From assembly GCA_964035575.1 (NCBI GenBank), contig OZ037932.1, positions 744,001-808,000 on the forward strand: a stretch of 64,000 bases of DNA, read 5' to 3'. The notes below the pieces were generated by a model that had not been told where the DNA came from, did not search any database, and worked only from the letters and a program-made list of their open reading frames with translations. The stretch's first letter is position 1. Every line of letters starts with the position of its first letter. Origin of the DNA: Rhynchopus sp. YZ270_cl-10. Lineage: Eukaryota > Euglenozoa > Diplonemea > Diplonemida > Diplonemidae. Position numbers and translations under genes: made by a program. Positions 1 through 8,121 of this stretch are shown here, piece by piece.

Positions 1-896
1 GCAATCCCCGTGACACGGGAGGGCAGTTGCAAGGTCGACGCTGCCTGCAACAGCTTCGTCTGCCCCCTCCCGACCGCCACACTGTTCACCCAGCACCCCC
101 GCGCCACCAGCAGCACCCCTCCCTTCCCACGCGCTGTGGTAATACCACACACCGCCGTCACACCACCCCCCATCAAACGAAACCCCGCATGCACCTTCCC
201 AGATGCAAGCAACACACAGATCTGCCCTTCGTCGCGCGACACTACAAAGCTGAAAACATCGACCTGCGCAAGAAATGAGTTGGGAACCGCCAAACACGAC
301 TCTTTAATGGCAACCTGTGTATCAGGGATATGCTCGAACACTTCAACCGACACTGCTGCGAGCGAGCGTTTCCACAACGGAGCTAAACCCCACGGCTCCA
401 CACATGCCACCACAAAATTCGTATCCACCACAACAACGCGCACTGCCCCCAACGGGGTACGCACCACCTTGACAGCACAGATGGGCCTATCTGAGATCCG
501 TATCCGCAACGCCTCTGCAGCAGACGGACCACACACAGTCGCATTATTCGTCTCCCCCAACAGCACCACCAGCAGCCCCTCTGCCGTCCCTACCCCAGTC
601 ACCCCATACGCAGTGTCTATCGACACTAACGTTTCTCCTGAGGCTGCTATCCGCTCTCCAATCACCGCAGGAGAAGCAAGGGGGGTAGGGTCAGAAGACG
701 TTTCGTGTGGTGGCGGTGGTGGTGGTGAGCCCAAAGACTCTAAAGGAAGTGATGGCATGATTTGAGGTCTGATTCCCAAGTCTGCATAACTCATCCACCC
801 CTCCCTACACGCAACCAACAGCCCGCTCGCAGAATCCACAGCCGCAACGTCAACTGCACCAAACACGGAGATGCTTTTACACATTTTTTGGGTCAT
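1..896 (-). CDS. Beta-propeller-like protein, N-terminal part (runs off window)
   Basis: An open frame of about 298 codons reads from an ATG at 896 to the left edge without a stop. It starts MTQKMCKSIS; further in-frame ATGs lie at 884, 794 and 758. I chose the first because a pyrimidine-rich stretch ending in AG (about 927) lies about 30 nt upstream. The protein alternates short hydrophobic beta-strand-like runs (VAAVDSASGLLVA, GVGTAEGLLVVLL, AVRVVVVDTNFVVACV) with polar turns, the pattern of WD40-like propeller blades; a proline run (GSPPPPPPHE) interrupts it after about residue 57. I cannot name the family. The plus-strand frame over the same DNA is an antisense shadow. Confidence 0.6.
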   Translation of the reverse strand, partial: MTQKMCKSISVFGAVDVAAVDSASGLLVACREGWMSYADLGIRPQIMPSLPLESLGSPPPPPPHETSSDPTPLASPAVIGERIAASGETLVSIDTAYGVTGVGTAEGLLVVLLGETNNATVCGPSAAEALRIRISDRPICAVKVVRTPLGAVRVVVVDTNFVVACVEPWGLAPLWKRSLAAVSVEVFEHIPDTQVAIKESCLAVPNSFLAQVDVFSFVVSRDEGQICVLLASGKVHAGFRLMGGGVTAVCGITTARGKGGVLLVARGCWVNSVAVGRGQTKLLQAASTLQLPSRVTGI

Positions 897-909
897 TTTT
901 ATCTTCTTT

Positions 910-1000
910 GGGGCTTTCCCCTTGCCCTTTGGGGTGAAGTGATGGGAGGGAAAGGGATGAGGGAAGAGAGAGGGAGAGGGGGTGGAGGAGAAGCGAAATG
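910..1000 (-). promoter_or_regulatory. Probable trans-splice acceptor of the left-edge gene
   Basis: On the minus strand a run of about 70 nt of mostly C and T ends in CCCCAAAG near 927, about 30 nt before the ATG at 896. Confidence 0.45.
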
Positions 1001-1601
1001 AGCTGGGGCGAGGTTTACGTTTTGTTTTTTGATAAGCAGTGGGTTATGTTGTGGAGCTTTGCCGTGCAGACGGTATTTGCTACTTTTTTTGGGGGGGGAG
1101 AACCCTTCCTGTGTTGGGGGAATACCGCACAGAGGGAGGGTTGATGAGAGAGGTGTAAAAAGCGATCAAAAGGATTGTAAGAAGAAAAGTAAAACAAAAA
1201 CAAAAACAAAAACAAACAAAACAAAAGGGTCGGTAAGATGGAGCTGAAGCCGTGCATAAGTCGTGCTTAGTCACCTTAAGAAAAAAAGAAACAGAGATTT
1301 GCAAAAGATAGGAAAGTGGAGCTTACACAGAATCCACATAACGAGAAATATGCCTCAAAAATCCCCTCTGGACGAGTGAAAGAGGGAGAGGGTAAAAAAA
1401 ATATTTTTTTTGAGGGCACATAAACACATAAAGTTCACACAAAAAGAGGAAACACTTGAAAGATAAATACACATACACACCCATACCACACACACCACGC
1501 TACAATATTCCACTCTGAGGGAACTCCCCCCGCACACCTACTTTACGCCATCACTTCGAGAATACTTCGAACTACCAAAGGACACCTCGACAAACCCTCC
1601 C

Positions 1602-2720
1602 TTACTTGTCTTCCTTCTTGCCCTCCTTCAGACACGCAGTCAGATCTGTTGTCCTCACCCCCTTTAAAAACCTTTGCGAGGCTCTGATCATTGCTTTGAT
1701 GTACCCCGTACAGTAGGCAGTCTCAAGACCACGTCCCCCTGAGAGCTCTGGGCTGTGGTCGAGGATGAGGGTACCGTTATAGGCTTCTTCGACGAGAACG
1801 TGTACAATCTCGGCAATATCGCCGTAGCCTTCATCGAGGAACACTTCTGTGAAATCAGGCATTGTGTCAGACACATTCCGGAGGTGTACATTCACGACTT
1901 TTCCCCGCCGGATGAAACCCCGCAGGACACTTAACAGATTCCCCATCCGATCACCCCCTTCCAACCAACACCCACAGCAAAACTCCATCTTCACATTCTC
2001 AGAATTTGCCATGGAAAACACCTTTTCACAGCTCTCCGCATCCCGGATGATATTGGGTACCCCACGAAACGGAATCTCAGACGGCGGGTCATTCGGATGG
2101 AACGCAAGAACCACACCAAGACGTTCCGCAGTAGGCACCACTTCGTCCAGGAAATACTGCATATTGTTCCACAACTCCCCTTCGGTGTACTCCCTATCAT
2201 ATGCAAGCGGAAGCTGCGACAGCACCTCGGTCGAACAGTATCGACCAAGAGCCCCACCACGGATGAGGTTATGCCCTGTTTGGTATGCGCTGGAGGGTTC
2301 GAAGGTGAAGATGGTGGTGTGCACCCCCACCTCATGCAAGACTTGAAGGAAGGAACGAAAGGCGTCCAACCTCTCCGCTCGGTTTGGTGTATTCAAAATA
2401 ATGTCCTTGGACTTCCCCACTGCAAGCATACCCACAATCCACAGTACAATGCCGTGCGCCTCCAGCAGGCCCTTAAGATTTGATAAAAAGGCGACAGTAC
2501 CCTGTGCCTCTTCAATCCATGTGTATGTGTGCGTGACTCCCATCTGAGCAAGGAACTTCAACTCCGTCTCGCCAGGTTCCGGTGACACCAAACAGGAGAA
2601 CTTCACCCCAGAGGGGTCCAACGCATTAGGGTTTGCCTGCGAGAAGATCCTCTCCGGTGTGTGTGTGGTGTTGCACATTGCGTACATCTTTGCATCGTTT
2701 TGGTATGCATTCATAAACAT
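1602..2720 (-). CDS. Mannonate dehydratase-like (UxuA superfamily) TIM-barrel enzyme
   Basis: A 372-residue intronless protein. It resembles D-mannonate dehydratase (D-mannonate to 2-keto-3-deoxygluconate) and the sugar-phosphate isomerase/epimerase TIM-barrel superfamily. Visible family signatures are HPNDPP (208-213), the metal-site-like EFCCGCW (246-252), VHLRNV (278-283), DEGYGDIAE (297-305), ILDHSPE (319-325) and the C-terminal GYIKAMI (339-345). The first 35 residues lack family resemblance and may be a leader; a second ATG lies at residue 12. The tail KEGKKEDK is charged. The start is supported by a pyrimidine tract and CAG at 2759-2757. This enzyme is mainly bacterial, so a bacterial origin by transfer is plausible. 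The exact substrate is unproven. Confidence 0.78.
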   Translation of the reverse strand: MFMNAYQNDAKMYAMCNTTHTPERIFSQANPNALDPSGVKFSCLVSPEPGETELKFLAQMGVTHTYTWIEEAQGTVAFLSNLKGLLEAHGIVLWIVGMLAVGKSKDIILNTPNRAERLDAFRSFLQVLHEVGVHTTIFTFEPSSAYQTGHNLIRGGALGRYCSTEVLSQLPLAYDREYTEGELWNNMQYFLDEVVPTAERLGVVLAFHPNDPPSEIPFRGVPNIIRDAESCEKVFSMANSENVKMEFCCGCWLEGGDRMGNLLSVLRGFIRRGKVVNVHLRNVSDTMPDFTEVFLDEGYGDIAEIVHVLVEEAYNGTLILDHSPELSGGRGLETAYCTGYIKAMIRASQRFLKGVRTTDLTACLKEGKKEDK

Positions 2721-2756
2721 TTGAAATAAGGTGAGGAAAGGATGGTGTATGGTTTG

Positions 2757-2830
2757 CTGTGAAAGGGAAGATGGGTAAAAAGAGGGGTGAAAAGGTGGGA
2801 GTGATAAAAAGGGGGAGTGAAAGGCGTCTT
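2757..2830 (-). promoter_or_regulatory. Trans-splice acceptor of the UxuA-like gene
   Basis: The minus strand reads a long C/T-rich tract ending CCCTTTCACAG at 2757, leaving a 36-nt 5' UTR before the ATG at 2720. Confidence 0.6.
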
Positions 2831-2926
2831 TTCATTTCCGTAAATTCTTTGGTCTTATTTCTCAAATTTTGGTAGAAATCGTTGTGCTGGAAAAACAATG
2901 AAAGAAAAAGAAAAGAATGAAAACTT

Positions 2927-2958
2927 GTAAGATGAATGTGCCTCTCGTGTACACACAT
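2927..2958 (+). repeat. R1 hairpin repeat
   Basis: A-rich head, then GTAAGATGAATGTG, the shared core CCTCTCGTG and ACACACAT. Confidence 0.65.
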
Positions 2959-3100
2959 CTTTGACCACTATCGGGTATCGTGCTGGAACACGCTGTTTTT
3001 TGAAATTTGATAGTCTCTTCATCTCAGAGACAGTTGTAAAAAAAGAGTGTTCATTTTTTTTAGAACCGACAATACGTTGATGCATCAAAAAATAAAATAA

Positions 3101-3160
3101 AAGTTGAAAGCGCAAACGCCTCACCGCTCATCGGCGGTGACCCAGGCGCCGAACTCCAAA
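3101..3160 (+). repeat. R2 repeat
   Basis: A-rich head followed by GTTGAAAGCGCAAACGCCTC and a GGCGG-containing tail, as in the copies at 5938 and 38064. Confidence 0.6.
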
Positions 3161-3469
3161 ATAAAATTATCCTGGGAAACGTGAGTGTACCTATTTTTTT
3201 TTTTTTTTTGTCTAGCTGGATCAGGCTCTCCGCTAGGATTTCCGATTTTGAAAATATTCTGTTGATGGTCCACGTTGGTGGGGTACATGCTTGCGCCGCA
3301 GGCGCACGGTACGCAACTTTTTTTTTACCAACGCCCGATTTTGACTTTTTTGGGACGTTTGAGCACTCACCTCTCCATATCTTCTTCTCCTGAGCTTTTT
3401 TGACAGGTAGAACGGGTCTGAACCACTTAGCAGAACTTTTTTTTTTTTTCTTTTTTTCCCCATTTTCAA

Positions 3470-3498
3470 AAAGTTCTGTTGACAATCAACAGAACTTT
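3470..3498. repeat. Small perfect palindrome
   Basis: AAAGTTCTGTTGA, a 3-nt spacer, then the exact inverse TCAACAGAACTTT. A further AGAACTTTTT lies about 40 nt to the left. Confidence 0.6.
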
Positions 3499-3685
3499 AG
3501 TACCTAGCGGAGTGCCTGAGCTGGATGAGATTTTTTTTTTGTTGTGTCGACAATCACTTTGCTCCAAAAAACGGAACAAAGTTCTGTACTCAAAGTTGGC
3601 CGAAGCCTTTGGACTGCAGAAGAATTTTTTTTTTAAAAGTTGTCGGTTATCCGAATTTCTTTTGAATCGTGAGTCATCTATGATA

Positions 3686-3761
3686 TACCTGATTTTTACC
3701 CCGCGAAGAGGACCGAAAAGGACCGTATACGCGCCTATACGCAGGGCAAAAATCAGGTGGA
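3686..3761. mobile_element. Palindromic miniature element, short copy
   Basis: Starts ACCTGATTTTTACCCCGCG and ends with the near-inverse CAGGGCAAAAATCAGGTGGA; same termini as the 120-bp element at 43981-44100. Confidence 0.6.
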
Positions 3762-4228
3762 TGAGAAAAAAAAAAAACACCCTCCCAACGAGCACCCTTT
3801 TTTAAAAATCATCTGTATGACATGAGAAACGGTCTACAAAACAAAAGGAACCTAACGGAAAGACAAAAGGCTAATAACATCTAAAAAAAAGGGGGGGGAG
3901 AGGGGGAGGCAAAACAATACCCTTGCGCACAGAACACACAGGATATATACCCTTTTTTCACCAGGGTTTTACGGTCGCTTCGGTTCTGACTCAAAAACAG
4001 GTCGCTTTCTTAGGGTTTAATCCCTATAGACACAATAGTAACTCTGACAGGTAAGTAAAAAGGAAAAGTTTTTTTTCTGTTGATTGCGCAATCACCCTGT
4101 TGGAGGGGGGGTGATTGGCGACCGTATCGGAGGAACTCTTTCTCCTTTAAGCTATGCTGGTAGGTAAAAAAAAGTAAGAATGATGAGGGTGGAGTTGATA
4201 GTGCAAACGTGCCAAGAGAAAAAGGTTG

Positions 4229-4264
4229 GTCAGATGAACCTAAGCCTCTCGTACATAGTCACCT
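4229..4264 (+). repeat. R1 hairpin repeat
   Basis: CAGATGAACCTAAGCCTCTC followed by GTACATAGTCACC; one arm has diverged. Confidence 0.6.
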
Positions 4265-4804
4265 TTATAAAAAACCGTACGTTTCGATTTTTTCTTTTTT
4301 TTGCTGCAAAATCCCGAACGGTGGTGGTTAGTATGTATTATCCCTCCACACCCATCCCATCCACGTTTTGTTTTTCGTTTTTCGTTTCTTTTCGTTATGG
4401 GCTATTAAAACGACTGCTACTTTTAAAAGAAATGACACGTTTGAAAGGCAACAAACGCCTTGCGCTCGAACTAAGAGTCAGATGGACACACACAGGAACA
4501 CAGAGAGATGGAAAGCAAGTAAAAGGAGGGAAGGGTTGTGCGAAGGAAAGAGCTATTTTTTTTTCTTGAAAAAAAACAAAAAAAAACAGAAACTGTTCGG
4601 TAACACAGCTGTGTGCTTTTTTTTTTCTTCTTTTTTTTCTTTCTTCTTTCGTTTAATTGTTTGGCACAATGGAGGGGGTCAGGGATCAAGGGTTTCTGAA
4701 TAAACGTTGGCCTAAGCTCCAGGGTTGCAAACGCCTTTATAATCATTCAAACGTGCGTGATCATCAGCTTTGTGTGATCTACATACGGTTACCTGCATAC
4801 AAAA

Positions 4805-4828
4805 AGAGAGAGAGAGAGAGAGAGAGTA
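4805..4828 (+). repeat. (GA)n microsatellite
   Basis: About 12 GA units; shorter GA runs lie near 4892 and at 13333 and 13441. Confidence 0.8.
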
Positions 4829-5022
4829 TTTCGACGTATGCATTCAATAAATTGATAGCATAGGTTTAGGGATCAAAAAATGTTCCCAGAGAGAGAGAGA
4901 GAGAAATAAATGGAGGAAAACTTCATATAATGAATACACTCCTCACGCAAAAAGAGCAGTTGAAAGTAAACAAACACACGGTCCATTATTGAAAATGAGA
5001 AAAATAAAAAAAGAGAGAAAAT

Positions 5023-5056
5023 TTGTAACGATGCATACACCTTTCGTGTGTACATC
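5023..5056 (+). repeat. R1 hairpin repeat
   Basis: TTTGTAACGATGCATACACC with core TTTCGTG and GTGTACATC; a diverged R1 copy. Confidence 0.55.
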
Positions 5057-5080
5057 AGAAAAAAATAAAAGAAAATGGGT

Positions 5081-5112
5081 GACAAGATGGTCCTAAGCCT
5101 CGATTTAGTCAC
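5081..5112 (+). repeat. R1 repeat, interrupted by a hAT element
   Basis: ACAAGATGGTCCTAAGCCTC then GATTTAGTCAC. The hAT element that follows duplicated its last 8 bases, TTAGTCAC. Confidence 0.65.
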
Positions 5113-5748
5113 CAGGGGTGGAGGTGCGTCTACTTACCCGGTTTCAAAACCGGGTCAAAAAAAAAAAAAAGGGATTTTGGCGAAAAACCCGGTCTGAAAA
5201 AAAAAAAAAAATGGGATTTGCCAATTTTGGGAGAAAATCGATTTTTTTTGGTACCTCACACGAGCCTCTGAGAGTGACCAGAAATGGCCTCATGAACAAA
5301 GTGACCCCGTCACAGCCAGAACGCGACTCAATTAGTCAAACGCCGAAGGAAAAGGAAGCATGCAGCATGGCGAAATAATAAAAGTAGCGTACCGTGCGCC
5401 TGCGGCGCAAGCTTGCAACCCACCCCAAAATGTACAATTTTAAGCGCAATTTTTTTTTGAAATGTTGTGTACCGTGGCTTCGCCAGGAACCTTTGGAGCC
5501 ATGACCGCCGAGAAATTCACTTTCGCCGAGTGCGTGAAGTTCGGTGTGCTGAACAAAGGGGGAACATTCCCTTTCATCAAGGCACAAACGCTGTTGCGCA
5601 AGTTCCCCGCCAAAGAAGTGTAACAACCAGGTCGAATGTGCCAGTGTCATTTTCGCGCGCAGCGCGAAAAAAATTTTTTGACCCCAAAAAGCTCAGACCG
5701 GGTCAAACCGGGTCTTTTTTGAAAATCCCAAATCTATCTCCATCTCTG
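5113..5748 (+). mobile_element. Non-autonomous hAT-type element (636 bp)
   Basis: Starts CAGGGGTGGAGG and ends CTCCATCTCTG, an imperfect inverted repeat. It is flanked by an exact 8-bp duplication TTAGTCAC (5105-5112 and 5749-5756); CAGGG ends plus 8-bp target duplications are the hAT hallmark. Subterminal ACCCGGTTT/AAACCGGGT repeats lie at both ends. It has no transposase; the only protein-like frame is 53 codons at 5462-5623. It sits inside an R1 repeat, so it is younger than that repeat. Confidence 0.8.
5462..5623 (+). CDS. Small ORF inside the hAT element
   Basis: A 53-residue plus-strand frame starting MLCTVASPGTFGAM and ending RKFPAKEV. Its composition is protein-like, unlike the A/T tracts around it. 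It may be a captured host exon or a transposase scrap; there is no recognisable family, and expression is doubtful. Confidence 0.25.
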   Translation: MLCTVASPGTFGAMTAEKFTFAECVKFGVLNKGGTFPFIKAQTLLRKFPAKEV

Positions 5749-5892
5749 TTAGTCACCTTGAGAGAAAAAAAAAAAAATGCAGTATCCACGAAACGCGACA
5801 TAGGAAGGTGAGGCTGTGTGGAGATCACACGAAAAGAAAAAAGCGAGGTGACCAGACGTCGTCAATTTATCAAAAAAAGGAGGGGAGGAAAC

Positions 5893-5931
5893 GTTTGTAA
5901 GATGAACCTAAGCCTCTCGTGCTTAGTCACC
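5893..5931 (+). repeat. R1 hairpin repeat, consensus-like copy
   Basis: GTTTGTAAGATGAACC then CTAAGC-CTCTCGT-GCTTAG, a 6-bp stem with a 7-nt loop, then TCACC. Confidence 0.75.
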
Positions 5932-5937
5932 GTATGA

Positions 5938-5998
5938 AAAGTTGAAAGTGCAAACGCCTCACCGTACACCGGCGGACGCAGGCACCGATACTCCGCAA
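5938..5998 (+). repeat. R2 repeat
   Basis: AAAAGTTGAAAGTGCAAACG then CCTCACCG, GGCGGACGCAGGCACCG and an ACTCCGC tail. Confidence 0.65.
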
Positions 5999-6251
5999 AA
6001 AAAAAGGAAAGTTTGAAAGATGAACGGGGTTCTTGCACACCATTAGAAAAATATTTCTTTACAGTGCTGACCTCCCACTCATACACGATGCGATAACTTA
6101 ACAACGAAAAATAAAATTTTGTCATCTTTTTTTTGCCGAAGCAAAAAAAAAAAGCTTCACATACACAACACCTCTGATAAGCAGTGCCCTCCCCCACCTC
6201 GCTTTAACGAATTGTATAGTACCTGATGGGGAGAGACGAAGAAAAAAGAGA

Positions 6252-6325
6252 AGTTGAAAGTGCAAACGCCTCACCGTTCATTGGCGGACGCATACACTGG
6301 TTTTCCGCGGATTATCGAACCCAAA
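6252..6325 (+). repeat. R2 repeat with tRNA-like 3' end
   Basis: GTTGAAAGTGCAAACGCCTC, then TTTTCCGCGGATTATCGAACCC. The reverse strand GGGTTCGATAATCC resembles a tRNA B box. Confidence 0.6.
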
Positions 6326-6352
6326 AGAGCAGAAGGAAAAAAAAAAAATATT

Positions 6353-6404
6353 GGTAAGATGATCCTCAGATACATAGGCAGCAGATCAGCAGTCACCTTT
6401 TAAG
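6353..6404 (+). repeat. R1 repeat, diverged
   Basis: GGTAAGATGATCCTCAG and, after an insertion, AGTCACCTTTT. Confidence 0.45.
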
Positions 6405-6699
6405 AACGAAACACACAACTAAGAACACAAACGTAACGGATCGACAACGGATGGATTCAATGATGGACTTTAAAAAATAAAATGACTTTTGATCTTTCGT
6501 GGAAACAACAAAAAAAGGGGAAACTCAAAAATAAAATAAACAACACATTCCTCTCATTGGACGACGTGACATTGTATTGTGGTTCCCCAACCTGCGCACA
6601 TGAATTTCATAGAATTCCAACAGAACCTCATGCATACAAGCCAAAAAAAAAACCTGAGAAAAAGAAGAAAAAGAAGAGAAAAAAAAAGAGAAAAAAAAG

Positions 6700-6735
6700 G
6701 TAAGATGAACCATGCCTTACGCACAGAGTCGCCTT
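6700..6735 (+). repeat. R1 repeat, diverged
   Basis: GGTAAGATGAACC followed by CTTACGCACAGAGTCGCC after a long purine head. Confidence 0.45.
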
Positions 6736-6765
6736 CAAAAAAAAGAAAAAAGAAAAAGAAAAAAA

Positions 6766-6803
6766 GTTTGTAAGATGACCCTCAGCCTCTCGTGATTAGT
6801 CAC
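6766..6803 (+). repeat. R1 hairpin repeat
   Basis: Purine head, then GTTTGTAAGATGACCCTCAG, CCTCTCGTG, ATTAGTCAC. Confidence 0.7.
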
Positions 6804-7004
6804 AAAAATAGAAACTAACTTTCGGTTCTGAATAAAAAGAAAACAATGAAAAACAACTTTTTCGTTTATCGCTCCGCAAGCTTGTTGTGTTTTTTCGCTG
6901 AAGTGTGTGTTGTATGAGAGAGAAAAAATAATGAGTGAGAAAACACAAGCTGGCGGGCACGCACCTTCCGTCGTTTCTATTTCCTATTGTCAAGTACCTT
7001 GATT

Positions 7005-7729
7005 CAGGGGAGGAGCTTGGGGGTTAAATCGGGTCAGATTGACCCGATTTCCTTCGGCCCCATGGAAAAAAACGGGTCAGGGCAAAAAAAAAAAAAAAAC
7101 TATAGATTTTTGAGGGAAAAAATCCAAAAAATAGGGTACTCTACTTGTTGCATGAGGGGGTCTGAGAAGGATGAGGAACTGCTATGTGACCCCACCGCGA
7201 CGAGCACGAAGCTCAATGAAGGCAGAATGCCCTCAAACGCGCGCTCCACCCCGATCAAACCCGAACCCAAGAGGGATGCCGAACTCGACCTAGCCGTTGG
7301 TTACTGGCGCGAGCTGACGATCCAGATATTGGATCAACTCGCTGGGTGACACACCAAAAGAGGGGCTCAGACAGTGACAAGTGTTGCCGGGGATACGGAA
7401 CGCCCTCCGACGTTTGCTCGAAGGGGACACCTGCCCAGAGAGAGTACCTGACCTGGCGAGGGCCTACGCACACATTCCACACCTCCATTGCGCAACCCTA
7501 CCTTGATGACCTCATCGCCAGTGTCAAGGGCAACATGCATTCCGCGGGGATGGTGCAACATTTGTGTATCATCAACGTGTAACATTTTGTGACACGCGCC
7601 TTCTCATTCTGCATGTGTTTGTCTTCACAGGAGCTTTTCCGCCGAAGGCGGAAAAGCTCGGGACCTGACCCGATTTAACAGAATTTGACCTGATTTTGCC
7701 CCAAACCCATATTCCAAGCTCCTGCCCTG
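7005..7729 (+). mobile_element. Non-autonomous hAT-type element (725 bp)
   Basis: Begins CAGGGGAGGAGCTTGG and ends CCAAGCTCCTGCCCTG, a 16-bp inverted repeat with one mismatch. An exact 8-bp duplication CCTTGATT flanks it (6997-7004 and 7730-7737). Subterminal GGGTCAGATTGACCC and GACCTGACCCGATTT blocks are internal repeats. No hAT transposase is recognisable; two overlapping plus-strand frames (7152-7349 and about 7346-7582) have protein-like composition but no family. Confidence 0.82.
7152..7349 (+). CDS. Small ORF inside the hAT element
   Basis: A 65-residue frame, MRGSEKDEELLCDP to ILDQLAG. A second frame without a stop follows directly to 7582. Both lie wholly within the transposon and could be captured sequence. 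No function assigned. Confidence 0.25.
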   Translation: MRGSEKDEELLCDPTATSTKLNEGRMPSNARSTPIKPEPKRDAELDLAVGYWRELTIQILDQLAG

Positions 7730-7936
7730 CCTTGATTTACAAAAAAAAAAAAAAACTGTATGGCTTCGTCCATAAACCCCCCAAAGGGTAACATCTGGGC
7801 TCATCCCTCTTTGTTGCCTTTTTTCTTCTTTGGGGGGGAGGGAGGTTATAGAGGACGCCATATTACTCTAGATACATGCATAGGTAAAAAACATACTGTT
7901 TTCCAGCATTTTCTACCGTCTCTTTTGAAAAATGTT

Positions 7937-7982
7937 GTATTGTATTTTGTGTAGACACCCGAGGAGGAGCTCCACGATACAA
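7937..7982 (+). repeat. R5 repeat
   Basis: TTTTGTGTAGACACCCGAGG then AGGAGCTCCACGATAC; shares its middle with the copies at 23487 and 62570. Confidence 0.5.
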
Positions 7983-8121
7983 AAAAACAGATTTCACCTT
8001 TTTTCTACTCAGATTTCTAATACATAATACATCCTACAAGGCAAGACAACCTTCCAACTCTATCTCCACCATTATTTTTCGACAATCGCATCGGCTTTTG
8101 TCAAAGCCTCTCCTATTAGGC

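Larger units (their letters stand above)
2758..8121. other. Gene-poor interval with dispersed repeats and DNA transposons
   Basis: No convincing gene is seen. The interval holds many R1 and R2 repeats, two hAT-type elements, one CACCTGATTTTTAC palindromic element, one R5 copy and many A or T homopolymer tracts of 8 to 17 nt. Short open frames here are inside repeats or A/T-rich sequence. Confidence 0.6.

Noticed and set aside
10-765. 251-codon plus-strand open frame at the left edge
   Set aside because: Antisense of a better minus-strand frame that has an acceptor site and beta-propeller-like composition and continues off the window.
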